A stretch of 64,000 nt of DNA. Source: Flavobacterium reichenbachii (GTDB lineage: Bacteria; Bacteroidota; Bacteroidia; Flavobacteriales; Flavobacteriaceae). Below, in pieces: positions 25,747 through 34,672 of the stretch. Every line of letters starts with the position of its first letter. Position 1 is the first letter of the stretch. The position numbers and the translations under genes are program-made. Below the pieces are notes generated by a model. The model worked only from the letters and a program-made list of their open reading frames with translations, did no database searches and was not told the origin of the DNA. The stretch spans positions 177,769 to 241,768 of the forward strand of contig NZ_MUHF01000019.1 of the NCBI RefSeq assembly GCF_002217435.1, given 5' to 3'.

Positions 25747-26841
25747 ATGCGTTCAATTTTCAGGTTCAGTTTCTCTTTTCTATTATCATTTTCATCTCTT
25801 TTTGCACAAGCAAAAAAATATAACATACATACGGTTGCTTTTTATAATTTAGAAAATCTTTTTGATACTATCGACGACGCTTTTACTAATGATGATGAAT
25901 GGACTCCAAACGGAGCGCAGCATTGGACTACTGAAAAATATCAACAGAAATTAAAAAACCTCGCAAAAGTAATTTCTGAAATAGGAATGCCTGAAAACCC
26001 AAATGCACCAACTCTTATTGGTGGTTCTGAAATAGAAAATCGAGGTGTTTTAGAAGATTTGATAAAAGAACCTAAATTGATTCCGTACGACTATGGAATA
26101 ATTCATTTTGATTCTCCGGACAAACGAGGAATAGATGTTGCTTTGCTGTATCAGAAGAAATATTTTAAGCCCACATCTTTTTCGAATATTCCACTGCTTA
26201 TTTATAAAAAGAAGACAGCTCTCAAGGAAGAAAAAAACACAGTAGTTGATGATGAAATTGAAGTTCAGCCAGAAAATAATCGGGTATTTACGAGAGATCA
26301 GCTTTTGATTACGGGTTTTTTAGAAAATGAAGAAATAAGCATTATCATCAACCACTGGCCTTCACGTTCAGGAGGAGAAAAAGCCAGCAGTCCGTTTCGT
26401 GAAGCCGCCGGTTTATTAAACAGAAAGATTATCGATTCGCTGCAGCAAATAAATCCTAATGCTAAAATTATTACAATGGGAGATTTTAATGATGGTCCGT
26501 TTAATAAAAGCATAAAGATTGCTTTAGGCGCCAAAGCAAAAAAATCTGAAATCGCAGAATTTGGTTTATATAATCCGTTTGAAGAAATGAAAAATAAAGG
26601 AATGGGAACAATTGCATTTCGGGATTCCTGGGATATTTTTGATCAGATTATTATAACGGAATCATTTATAAAACCTGATTTTTCTTCTTTTAAACTATGG
26701 AAAGCCGGAATTTTCAATAAGCCATTTCTCATTCAGAATTCTGGACAGTACAAAGGTTATCCATTACGGCACACTCTAACAGAAGTAGGTTTTAGCGATC
26801 ATTTTCCAGTTTATTTGTATTTGATTAAAGAGTTTCTTTAA
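25747..26841 (+). CDS. secreted endonuclease/exonuclease/phosphatase-family protein
   Basis: A 364-residue protein with a signal peptide (MRSIFRFSFSFLLSFSSLFAQ) followed by the EEP fold: FYNLENLFD with the metal-site Asn/Glu, GGSEIENRGVL, the NHWPSRSGG histidine motif, TMGDFND and the terminal SDHFPV. These are the hallmarks of DNase I-like enzymes; the YNLENLF start is typical of Bacteroidota extracellular nucleases and phosphodiesterases. The GTG at 25726 is in frame, but ATG 25747 leaves a better signal peptide. Substrate (DNA, RNA or phosphoester) unknown. Confidence 0.88.
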   Translation: MRSIFRFSFSFLLSFSSLFAQAKKYNIHTVAFYNLENLFDTIDDAFTNDDEWTPNGAQHWTTEKYQQKLKNLAKVISEIGMPENPNAPTLIGGSEIENRGVLEDLIKEPKLIPYDYGIIHFDSPDKRGIDVALLYQKKYFKPTSFSNIPLLIYKKKTALKEEKNTVVDDEIEVQPENNRVFTRDQLLITGFLENEEISIIINHWPSRSGGEKASSPFREAAGLLNRKIIDSLQQINPNAKIITMGDFNDGPFNKSIKIALGAKAKKSEIAEFGLYNPFEEMKNKGMGTIAFRDSWDIFDQIIITESFIKPDFSSFKLWKAGIFNKPFLIQNSGQYKGYPLRHTLTEVGFSDHFPVYLYLIKEFL

Positions 26842-26959
26842 TGCAGGTCTACACAATAACGCTATTATAGAAATGAAGTTTTAGAAAATGAAAAATGAAC
26901 GGCTGTCGATTTCTGCAATTTCATTAACTTAGCTACTTAGAAATTTAGCATCTCAAAAA

Positions 26960-27499
26960 ATGGCAATAGCAAAACCTTTCAACCTTACACAATGGATCGA
27001 AGAGAACCGTCACCTACTAAAACCGCCAGTTGGAAATAAAAATCTTTACGTAGATTCTGGTGATTATATTGTAATGATTGTAGCAGGACCAAATGCGCGA
27101 AAAGATTATCATTACAATGAAACCGAAGAACTTTTTTATCAGTTAGAAGGTAGTATAAAAGTGGTAATTCAGGAAGATGGAGAGCGAAAGGAAATGGTTT
27201 TAAATGCGGGTGATATGTATCTGCATCCAGCAAAAATCCCACATTCTCCTGTTCGTTCAGAAGGTTCAATCGGATTAGTTATTGAGCGTAAACGCGCAGG
27301 AAAAGGCTACACAGATGGATTGCTTTGGCATTGTGATAACTGTAATCATAAACTTTACGAAGTGTTTTTTGAACTTCATAATATTGAGAAAGATTTTCTT
27401 CCCCATTTTGAGCATTTTTACAATTCAGAAGAATTAAGAACTTGTGATAAATGTGGAACTGTTATGGAAACTGATCCGAGGTTTACGGCTAAGAAATAA
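26960..27499 (+). CDS. 3-hydroxyanthranilate 3,4-dioxygenase
   Basis: Opens the ring of 3-hydroxyanthranilate in the kynurenine route of tryptophan catabolism or de novo NAD synthesis (EC 1.13.11.6). The 179-residue cupin has the catalytic iron ligands His51, Glu57 and His95, and the rubredoxin-like second metal site Cys125/Cys128 (CDNC) and Cys162/Cys165 (CDKC) characteristic of the bacterial enzyme. Length matches. No other kynurenine gene is visible nearby, so the pathway is presumably scattered. Confidence 0.95.
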   Translation: MAIAKPFNLTQWIEENRHLLKPPVGNKNLYVDSGDYIVMIVAGPNARKDYHYNETEELFYQLEGSIKVVIQEDGERKEMVLNAGDMYLHPAKIPHSPVRSEGSIGLVIERKRAGKGYTDGLLWHCDNCNHKLYEVFFELHNIEKDFLPHFEHFYNSEELRTCDKCGTVMETDPRFTAKK

Positions 27500-27520
27500 T
27501 TTATTTATCTCGAGAATATT

Positions 27521-27553
27521 AAACCCGACAGGTTTTTAAAACCTGTCGGGTTT
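27521..27553 (+). terminator. palindromic terminator after the dioxygenase gene
   Basis: Near-perfect inverted repeat AAACCCGACAGGTTTT / AAAACCTGTCGGGTTT. It is symmetrical and could stop transcripts from both sides, including the minus-strand phosphodiesterase gene ending at 27616. Confidence 0.75.
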
Positions 27554-27615
27554 ATAATATAATTTAGATTGATTTTGTAATTTAATAATCTGTTTAATCT
27601 GTGGCCTAAAAAAAA

Positions 27616-28575
27616 TTACAACTCAAACTTTTTCCCTTGTTCTGGATAAATAATCTTCAATCCTAAATCATTTTGATTTTTTAACTGCTCTTTAATTTTA
27701 ATAATATTATTTGAAGGCGGTTTTAAATGTGTGATAATGATTTTGAAGTTTTTCAGAGAATTTTTTCCTGCCATTTCTTCCAAAACATGTAGTTCTTTTA
27801 TTAAATAATTGGGAGTCAAATGACCGAATAAAAACTGATCCGACTGTTCGTTTGGGAAAGAAACTTCAATAAAAATACCTTTCAATTGTTTATTTTGTAC
27901 CAAAGGCGCAATAGCTTTCCATAACTCTTTTAGTTTATTGTTTTTTTCTACCGCATCTGGACCAGTATCTCCTAAATATAAAGCATAATCATTTCCATTT
28001 TTAATTAAAAAAGCAGTGCTTTCAAACGGATTTACATGACTTAGCGGAAATGCTTTTACAGTCATTTTGGTATTCGTAATTGGTGTTTCTTCTCCAATAT
28101 TTAAAGTTTGAAAATGATATCTTTTTAATGGTTTTCCTGGACCTTTGTCACCAAAATTAGCCCAAGTCTCATCATTAAAATAATGATTTTCCATCATTTC
28201 CATACATTTTTCTGTAGCGTAAATAGTTTTAGAAGAATCAGCCGGAGAATTAATAATTAATCCAGAAACGTGATCCAAATGCGCATGTGAAATTAAATAT
28301 CCTTTTATGTATTTTCTTAAAACCTCGCTGGTCGAAACTTTAAAAATCTTATTTTCAATTGCTTTTTCGATTCCAGCGTTTATAGTTCCGGCATCAAGAC
28401 AGATATAATCTTTTGTATTTGCTGGTGCAATTAAATATGCAGAAAGATTCTTTTCGTCAATACCGCCTTTAACTCCTAATGGGATAACTTGAAAAGCAGC
28501 TTTTTGTTCTTTTTGAGAAAATGCTGTGAATGAAATTAGAAGCAAGCTGATAAAGAAACGATTGAAAATTTTCAT
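27616..28575 (-). CDS. exported class II 3',5'-cyclic-nucleotide phosphodiesterase-like MBL protein
   Basis: A 319-residue protein with a signal peptide (MKIFNRFFISLLLISFTAFS) and a metallo-beta-lactamase-like core. The signature HAHLDHVSGL (His97, His99, Asp101, His102) is the class II cyclic-nucleotide phosphodiesterase motif known from yeast PDE1 and bacterial CpdP; further ligands are likely in PLSHVNPFES, LGDTGPDAV and ITHLKPP. It would hydrolyse cAMP/cGMP in the periplasm. Start at 28575 rather than 28599 because the shorter form gives a normal signal peptide. Confidence 0.87.
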   Translation of the reverse strand: MKIFNRFFISLLLISFTAFSQKEQKAAFQVIPLGVKGGIDEKNLSAYLIAPANTKDYICLDAGTINAGIEKAIENKIFKVSTSEVLRKYIKGYLISHAHLDHVSGLIINSPADSSKTIYATEKCMEMMENHYFNDETWANFGDKGPGKPLKRYHFQTLNIGEETPITNTKMTVKAFPLSHVNPFESTAFLIKNGNDYALYLGDTGPDAVEKNNKLKELWKAIAPLVQNKQLKGIFIEVSFPNEQSDQFLFGHLTPNYLIKELHVLEEMAGKNSLKNFKIIITHLKPPSNNIIKIKEQLKNQNDLGLKIIYPEQGKKFEL

Positions 28576-28692
28576 ATTATAGTAATTATGTTGTTGCAAA
28601 TTTCATCAATTAATTGGAATAAATTATGACACTTTTCTGAAATTACTATTAAATAAACCTAATTTTACTATGATTTATTTTAAAGAATATAG

Positions 28693-29304
28693 ATGAGAAA
28701 ACTTTTAATTTTAATATTTCTAACATTCATTGCAGCAAAAGTATATTCTTGTGAATGCGCTGAGAAACCTTCTATTAAAGAAAATTGGGACAAAGCAAAT
28801 CAAGTATTTACTGGAAAAATAGTTAAGGTAGATAGTTTGCTTTATGACGAATATGGCGGAAAATTGTATTCATTTACGGTTAGAATAACTAAGTCATACA
28901 AAGGATTTTTTCATTCAGGCAAAGCGTATAGATCTATTTTATATATTGACACTTCTTCTTGTGATTTTATTTTTGATGTGGGCCAAGAGTATTTAATTTA
29001 TGCAAAAGAAGACAGCAAAACGCTTAATTGCTCTCTTTGTTCCAGAACAAATTTATTGAATAATGTTTCAGAAGATGAATTTGATGCTCTGGACAAGTTA
29101 CAAATAGAGGATTATAAAAATAGAAATAAAATAAGAATTGTAAAGTTTCAGAATGGTGTTGAATATCAGATCGATTTGGTTAAAAATTCTTTTGAGGAAA
29201 GTTTAAAGCGAAAGAATTTAGTAATTTATATTCTGTCCGGAATAAGTATGCTGCTTTTTCTAATTTTGATATCGGTAATTTTAGTAAAGAAAAAAAGAAA
29301 TTGA
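28693..29304 (+). CDS. membrane-anchored protein with TIMP/NTR-like cysteine-rich domain
   Basis: A 203-residue protein: signal peptide (residues 1-19), then a Cys-x-Cys start (YSCECAEKPS) followed by VFTGKIVKVDSL, the layout seen in NTR/TIMP-like OB-fold domains of bacteria. Further cysteines (SSCDF, NCSLCSRT) could form disulfides. Near the C-terminus is a single transmembrane helix (about 180-198, LVIYILSGISMLLFLILIS) and a Lys-rich cytoplasmic tail, so the domain is tethered at the inner membrane facing the periplasm. Binding partner unknown. Confidence 0.75.
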   Translation: MRKLLILIFLTFIAAKVYSCECAEKPSIKENWDKANQVFTGKIVKVDSLLYDEYGGKLYSFTVRITKSYKGFFHSGKAYRSILYIDTSSCDFIFDVGQEYLIYAKEDSKTLNCSLCSRTNLLNNVSEDEFDALDKLQIEDYKNRNKIRIVKFQNGVEYQIDLVKNSFEESLKRKNLVIYILSGISMLLFLILISVILVKKKRN

Positions 29305-29414
29305 TTTACTAAGTCTATTTTGACGACCTACTTTTACAAGACAATTCTATTAAAATTCAACTCGAAACAATATCTTTACATAAAAATACAACAATTTTAA
29401 CTAAAAAAGTTACA

Positions 29415-30968
29415 ATGACAACAATAGCATCGCAATTTGGAATGAAAGAGGCTCTGGAAAAATTGGGCATCAAAACGATAAATGAAGGAACATCAACAGG
29501 TGTAGAAAACTTTTCGTCGGGAGAAATCTTAGACAGTTATTCACCAGTTGACGGAAAATTAATTGCTTCGGTAAAAATGTCAACACCTCAGGATTACGAA
29601 AAAGTAATGAAATCTGCGACAGAAGCTTTTAAAAGTTTCCGATTGATTCCTGCACCGCAGCGTGGTGAAATTGTACGTCAGTTTGGGCAAAAGTTACGCG
29701 AAAATAAAGAAGCTCTGGGCAAATTGGTTTCTTACGAAATGGGTAAATCTTTGCAGGAAGGTTACGGGGAAGTTCAGGAAATGATTGATATCTGTGATTT
29801 TGCTGTTGGATTATCACGTCAATTACATGGCTTAACAATGCATTCTGAAAGACCCGGACATCGTATGTACGAGCAATATCATTCTTTAGGAATTGTCGGG
29901 ATTATTTCGGCGTTTAATTTTCCTGTTGCAGTTTGGTCTTGGAATACCGCATTGGCATGGATTTCTGGTGATGTCTGTGTTTGGAAGCCGTCAGAAAAAA
30001 CACCTTTGTGTGGTATTGCTTGTCAAAATATTATTGCGCAGGTTATTAAAGAAAACAATCTTCCGGAAGGAATTTCGTGTTTGATAAACGGAGATTATAA
30101 AATTGGTGAATTGCTTACTGCAGATACCCGTATTCCATTAATTTCGGCTACAGGTTCCACCCGAATGGGAAAAATTGTAGCACAGACTGTTGCAGGCCGT
30201 TTAGGAAAATCATTGTTAGAGTTGGGAGGAAATAACTCTATTATTGTAACGCCGGACGCTGATATAAAAATGACAGTAATTGGAGCTGTTTTTGGTGCAG
30301 TTGGTACTGCTGGACAACGATGTACATCTACGCGACGACTGATTATTCATGAAAGTATTTATGATAAAGTGAGAGATGCATTAGTGGCCGCTTATAAACA
30401 ATTAAGAATTGGTAATCCGCTTGACGAAAACAATCATGTTGGACCTCTGATTGATACACACGCAGTTGAATTGTATGCACAGGCATTGAATAAAGTAGTT
30501 GCTGAAGGAGGAAAAATTTTAGTCGAAGGCGGTGTGCTTTCGGGCGAAGGTTACGAAAGCGGCTGTTACGTAAAACCTGCAATTGCAGAAGCTCAAAACT
30601 CATTTCAAATTGTACAGCACGAAACATTTGCTCCAGTTTTATATTTAATTAAATATTCAGGAGAAGTGGATAATGCCATTGATCTTCAAAATGGAGTTGC
30701 ACAGGGATTATCATCTGCAATTATGACCAATAATCTGCGTGAAGCCGAAAGATTTTTATCAGTCGTAGGTTCTGACTGTGGAATTGCAAATGTTAATATT
30801 GGAACATCTGGCGCTGAAATAGGCGGTGCTTTTGGTGGTGAAAAAGAAACCGGAGGTGGTCGCGAGTCAGGTTCTGATGCTTGGAAAATATACATGAGAC
30901 GTCAAACTAATACAATCAATTATACTACAAGTCTGCCATTGGCACAAGGAATTAAATTTGATTTGTAA
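29415..30968 (+). CDS. aldehyde dehydrogenase, ALDH7 (aminoadipate-semialdehyde dehydrogenase)-like
   Basis: NAD-dependent aldehyde dehydrogenase of 517 residues. The catalytic cysteine is in GTAGQRCTSTRR and the general-base Glu in LLELGGNNS; the cofactor-binding stretch includes ISAFNFPVAVW and SATGSTRMG. The GQRCTSTRR form and PLIDTHAVE pattern suit the ALDH7 branch (antiquitin, AmaB/Pcd), which oxidises alpha-aminoadipic semialdehyde in lysine degradation. No other lysine-catabolic gene adjoins it, so substrate assignment is inferred. A terminator follows. Confidence 0.88.
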   Translation: MTTIASQFGMKEALEKLGIKTINEGTSTGVENFSSGEILDSYSPVDGKLIASVKMSTPQDYEKVMKSATEAFKSFRLIPAPQRGEIVRQFGQKLRENKEALGKLVSYEMGKSLQEGYGEVQEMIDICDFAVGLSRQLHGLTMHSERPGHRMYEQYHSLGIVGIISAFNFPVAVWSWNTALAWISGDVCVWKPSEKTPLCGIACQNIIAQVIKENNLPEGISCLINGDYKIGELLTADTRIPLISATGSTRMGKIVAQTVAGRLGKSLLELGGNNSIIVTPDADIKMTVIGAVFGAVGTAGQRCTSTRRLIIHESIYDKVRDALVAAYKQLRIGNPLDENNHVGPLIDTHAVELYAQALNKVVAEGGKILVEGGVLSGEGYESGCYVKPAIAEAQNSFQIVQHETFAPVLYLIKYSGEVDNAIDLQNGVAQGLSSAIMTNNLREAERFLSVVGSDCGIANVNIGTSGAEIGGAFGGEKETGGGRESGSDAWKIYMRRQTNTINYTTSLPLAQGIKFDL

Positions 30969-30988
30969 AAAGATTATTTTATAATAAG

Positions 30989-31025
30989 AACCGCTTTTTC
31001 TAAATGAATGAAAAAGCGGTTTTTT
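30989..31025 (+). terminator. terminator after the aldehyde dehydrogenase gene
   Basis: 12-bp stem AACCGCTTTTTC / GAAAAAGCGGTT with a run of six T. Confidence 0.88.
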
Positions 31026-31052
31026 AATGCTTATTTTTTGTAATATTTTATC

Positions 31053-31060
31053 TATGTTTG
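31053..31060 (+). promoter_or_regulatory. promoter -7 element of the lipoprotein gene at 31078
   Basis: TATGTTTG matches TAnnTTTG 17 nt before the ATG; -33 is not clear. Confidence 0.5.
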
Positions 31061-31077
31061 ATTCAAATTCCAAATAA

Positions 31078-31827
31078 ATGAAATTTAAAATGTTTTTGTT
31101 AGTAGTTGCAATTTGCGCTTTAGGTTGTAATAAAAAGTCAAATGTTAAAGAAGTAGTAATTTCAAATAAAGATACTTTGAATCAAGAAGTTTTTCATGAA
31201 GAATATGAAAACGAACCAGAAGAAGTAGCTTTAGAAGAACTTAAATTTCCAATAACCGGGAAAAATGCAGAAGCTTTTGTTCTGGAACCTTGTGAAATAA
31301 AAATGCGAGCAGAAGGTTTTTTAAACGAAGACAATCTTAAAGATATTGTAATTGTTTTGCAGAATAAGAGCAATAGGGCTGATTCACGTGCAACGTTGGT
31401 TCTATTACAACAAGAAACTGGAATTTATAAGTTGCAGGAACTTTCATGGGAAGCAGTTGGTCAGGAATATCTTGAATCTGGCAGCCCATTTTATGATGTT
31501 GGGGAAATTTCTATAGATAAGGATAAAACATTGCATATTTTGCTTGAGGGAATGGCACCCGTTGGTTCAAGAGAAACAGTATATAAATATGTAAATAATA
31601 AATTGGTTCTTATTAAGATAAGAACTTTTCATTCTGGAGCCGGCTCTTATGTGTCGAGTAAGTATGATCTTGTTTCTGGTGAAGTTGATCATGAAGTTGT
31701 GAATACATTGTATGACAGTCTGCCGAGTGAACATCAAATCGAAAAATTCAAGTTAAAAAGACAAATATTGTTTACAAATGATAATCCAGATACAATTTTA
31801 GAAAATCTTCCGCAGGCCAATTGGTAA
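31078..31827 (+). CDS. hypothetical lipoprotein
   Basis: A 249-residue protein with a short lipoprotein signal and lipobox ALGC (Cys about residue 17), followed by an acidic linker (EEYENEPEEVALEE) and a beta-rich domain containing AEGFLNEDNLKDIVIVL, a pattern seen in FG-GAP/VCBS-like repeat proteins (one Asp-rich turn). I do not recognise a specific family. Monocistronic: promoter and terminator on both sides. Confidence 0.75.
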   Translation: MKFKMFLLVVAICALGCNKKSNVKEVVISNKDTLNQEVFHEEYENEPEEVALEELKFPITGKNAEAFVLEPCEIKMRAEGFLNEDNLKDIVIVLQNKSNRADSRATLVLLQQETGIYKLQELSWEAVGQEYLESGSPFYDVGEISIDKDKTLHILLEGMAPVGSRETVYKYVNNKLVLIKIRTFHSGAGSYVSSKYDLVSGEVDHEVVNTLYDSLPSEHQIEKFKLKRQILFTNDNPDTILENLPQANW

Positions 31828-31861
31828 ATTAAGATGATTAATTAGGATTTTTGACTATAAT

Positions 31862-31888
31862 AAAGGCTTCCAAAATCTGGAAGCCTTT
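31862..31888. terminator. bidirectional terminator
   Basis: Perfect 11-bp stem AAAGGCTTCCA / TGGAAGCCTTT with a 5-nt loop between the convergent lipoprotein and pectate lyase genes. Confidence 0.85.
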
Positions 31889-31911
31889 AATTTTTAGAAT
31901 AGATTCGTTAT

Positions 31912-34473
31912 TTATTTTTTAATGATAGTTTGATTGAATGCACCATTGGCTGTAAAAACTTTTGCCAAATAAGTTCCGGAATTTAATTGACTTATGTCTG
32001 TACTTTCGCTTCCTTTTTCAATCTTTTTTACAAGAGATCCAAAAATATCGTATATCAAAACTTTTTCTACTTTCTGATTAGTATCGGATAGAAATAATGT
32101 ACCAGAAGCTGGATTTGGATATAAGAATACTCTTTGTTCAGTCTCATTTAAAGTATCTGTTTTTGCTAAGCGAAGCGTAGAAGAATTATAAACAGTACTC
32201 ATATAGAATAGATTAGCGGTGTCTTTTTTTGCTATTGTATGAGTTCCTGCAGTAAGCGACACTGTTATAATTCCTCCCGAAGCAGTTTTGTCTACGTTGT
32301 CTACTTTAATTGTCGCCGCCGATTCTACAAATACCAAATTCAAAGTGCTTGTCTGAGTTGTTGTAAAAGTAATGTTTGTAGAGGATTCAATTTTAAGACA
32401 TTGTGTCAATGTTAAGCCGCTATAAGTTACAGTTCCTTTTGTTGTAGAAAGATTCCCTGTTATGGTATAAAAAGAACTTGTTTTTCCCGAAGTCGTAAAA
32501 TTGTGTATTTCATCTCCAGCTGGCGTTCCAGTTGTTACCGTAATAGTTCCGGATCCTGCTGCCGGACTTCCTGCTGTTCCAGTCGTTGCGATTGAATACG
32601 ATAAAGTTGCAGTTGGAGTTCCTGTAATAGTAATTGTTTTGGCTGTTGTATTTTTTACAAAACTAATTCCTGATGCAGGCAATCCTGTTACAGTTGCATC
32701 TGTTGCATCTCCGCTCCAAGTGAACACTATTGAAGCAATTGCACTGCCGCTAACAACTGTTTGATTTTTGTTGCTTGTTGAGGTAAGGGTTTGGCTGCTT
32801 ACAGGAGGATTTCCTTCACCTTGTACTGCAACCAATGTTGTTGTATAATTAGTAAGTGCAGTTTTTAATGCTGTGATTACCAGAGAAGATGTATCGTCTG
32901 TTGCATTGTTAAACACCCATTTTAAATCGCCTCCTGAAACTCGACCTGCATATTGCATTGTTTTTGTTTTGGCAGCTGCTGGTTGATCAATGACTAGATT
33001 TTTAACGTATAATGCTGCGTCAGTATCAAAATTGTTATAAGTATTGGCGCCAGATTTAGATTTTACATTACTGCTTACCGTTTCGCTTCTTGTTGTTGCT
33101 GCATAAGCATCAAAATCAGTCAGCGAGCTAATTTTACCTGAAATATTGTATAAAGGATTTGGATCATTGTAAGCGACAAAACGCATATTGTTTGTCCCAT
33201 TTGAAGCATCGAAGGTATTATTGAATGATTTAATTGACCCTCCGGCTTCGCCTGAAAAAGTTCCCATTGTTCCGGCATTATTTACTTGGTTTGCTTCGTC
33301 CCAGATATCAGTTCCCTGTAATGAAGTTAACATTGGATGCTTACTATTGCGGAAATAATTTCCTTCGACAAATAAAGAAGAGCCTAATGTAGAGCCAGAA
33401 CCGTATTTTGAGACTCCATCAAAATAATTATTATAAATATGAGCAGAATAATAACGTACCCGTGGATGACGCGAATCAGAATGATCAAACCAGTTATGAT
33501 GGTAAGTAATATACAAACCACTTGTAGTGCCTTCACTTAATCCCAAAAGGCTTGCTTTACCACTGTCCCAAAAGTGATTGTAAGCCAAAGTAATATAGGT
33601 TGAAGTTTTATTATCTAAAGCCCCATCTCCTTTTATTTGATCGGCGTCGCTTCCTGCATTTCCATAAAATAAATCGCAATTATGAACCCAAACGTGATCA
33701 TTATCCTGCTGCATTCCAATATTATCTCCCGCAGTACTATTGCAATTCATTACACCAATATTGCTGACTTCAATATTAGAAGCAGATTTAAGACGGACTC
33801 CCCAACCATTTGCAACGGCGTCTGAACCAACACCTTCTAAAGTTACATAACTCGCGGCATTATTAGCATTTTCAATCACAACATCTCCACCTTCCATTAC
33901 CGTCATGTCAGTAATGTTTCCTACCAAACGAAAAATAAACGGACGTGTGTCTTTCCCTTTTTTAATAGCGTATAAAATATTTTGTATACCAACACACGGA
34001 TTTGCGCTGGCGCCGGTAATATTCATTGAAACCGTGTTTTTGGTGTTTTGTGTAATGTAAACAATTACAGCATTGTCTTTTGGAGTTCCGTCAGCTTTGT
34101 ATCCTCCGGGAACTCTTCCGCCTTCAAATGCAAAACCATTGCGATCATGCGCTGCAACAGTTAAATTTCCAGTTGTTGTTCCCGTTCCTTCAGTTCCTGA
34201 AATTACGGGTTTTATTTTCACTGTATAGGTTCCGGCTTTTAGTCCAGGAATGTCAGCACGAATATAACTGCCATAACTGCGAATAAGTTGATCGTCAATT
34301 TTTTTGTCTGTGTTTCCTTCTCCAGAATAATAGACATTATACTTTTGTGCATTGCTTACCGGCTGCCATTTTACAAATACAGATTCGAGCCAGCCAGAGG
34401 ATTCATTTATTTGCTGGGCCCAGCTTTGGAAAGCAAATAGCATTAATGTCAAAAAAAGTAATTTTTTTTTCAT
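31912..34473 (-). CDS. T9SS-secreted pectate lyase (polysaccharide lyase family 1)
   Basis: An 853-residue exported enzyme. Order: signal peptide (about 1-20), fibronectin-III-like N-terminal domain (about 25-110), PL1 pectate lyase beta-helix (about 120-480) with HNWFDHSDSRHPRVRY, the Arg/Pro signature next to the substrate site, then an immunoglobulin-like putative Ig region (Thr/Ser/Gly-rich), a second beta domain, and a C-terminal T9SS type A sorting domain (VFLYPNPASG, VLIYDIFGS, LNSGTYLAKV, terminal KK). It would be exported by the type IX system and cleave pectate by beta-elimination. The start at 34473 (MKKKLLF) is chosen over 34518, which lacks a signal peptide start. Single gene with operators upstream. 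Confidence 0.92.
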   Translation of the reverse strand: MKKKLLFLTLMLFAFQSWAQQINESSGWLESVFVKWQPVSNAQKYNVYYSGEGNTDKKIDDQLIRSYGSYIRADIPGLKAGTYTVKIKPVISGTEGTGTTTGNLTVAAHDRNGFAFEGGRVPGGYKADGTPKDNAVIVYITQNTKNTVSMNITGASANPCVGIQNILYAIKKGKDTRPFIFRLVGNITDMTVMEGGDVVIENANNAASYVTLEGVGSDAVANGWGVRLKSASNIEVSNIGVMNCNSTAGDNIGMQQDNDHVWVHNCDLFYGNAGSDADQIKGDGALDNKTSTYITLAYNHFWDSGKASLLGLSEGTTSGLYITYHHNWFDHSDSRHPRVRYYSAHIYNNYFDGVSKYGSGSTLGSSLFVEGNYFRNSKHPMLTSLQGTDIWDEANQVNNAGTMGTFSGEAGGSIKSFNNTFDASNGTNNMRFVAYNDPNPLYNISGKISSLTDFDAYAATTRSETVSSNVKSKSGANTYNNFDTDAALYVKNLVIDQPAAAKTKTMQYAGRVSGGDLKWVFNNATDDTSSLVITALKTALTNYTTTLVAVQGEGNPPVSSQTLTSTSNKNQTVVSGSAIASIVFTWSGDATDATVTGLPASGISFVKNTTAKTITITGTPTATLSYSIATTGTAGSPAAGSGTITVTTGTPAGDEIHNFTTSGKTSSFYTITGNLSTTKGTVTYSGLTLTQCLKIESSTNITFTTTQTSTLNLVFVESAATIKVDNVDKTASGGIITVSLTAGTHTIAKKDTANLFYMSTVYNSSTLRLAKTDTLNETEQRVFLYPNPASGTLFLSDTNQKVEKVLIYDIFGSLVKKIEKGSESTDISQLNSGTYLAKVFTANGAFNQTIIKK

Positions 34474-34538
34474 GATAGTTTGTTTAGTTAGTAAATATAA
34501 TTGTGTGGTTATTATCAAATTACAAAAAGTGGTTTTGT

Positions 34539-34552
34539 TGTAATCGATTACA
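34539..34552. promoter_or_regulatory. operator candidate 1 of the pectate lyase gene
   Basis: Perfect 14-bp palindrome TGTAATCGATTACA, overlapping the predicted transcription start just after the -7 element. The CG-centred form is like LacI-family operators. Binding here would block initiation. Confidence 0.65.
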
Positions 34553-34581
34553 CAAAAATAAATAAAATTTCGATATTCAAA
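34553..34581 (-). promoter_or_regulatory. pectate lyase promoter
   Basis: On the minus strand TTTG (34578-34581), 17-nt spacer, then TATTTTTG (34553-34560). Good -33/-7 fit; the palindrome at 34539-34552 abuts the -7 element. Confidence 0.7.
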
Positions 34582-34658
34582 ATTATTTTATCTTAAAAAA
34601 ATATATACTACAAAAAAAGTCCACTTTAAATATTAAATATGTAACAAATTGCATTAAT

Positions 34659-34672
34659 TGTAATTTATTACA
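34659..34672. promoter_or_regulatory. operator candidate 2 of the pectate lyase gene
   Basis: TGTAATTTATTACA shares the TGTAA/TTACA arms with operator 1 and lies exactly 120 bp from it, upstream of the promoter. Confidence 0.5.

Noticed and set aside
32501..32764. 87-residue Val/Ala/Pro-rich open frame antisense to the pectate lyase gene
   Set aside because: Mirrors the Thr/Gly/Ala-rich Ig-like domain of the lyase; low complexity shadow.
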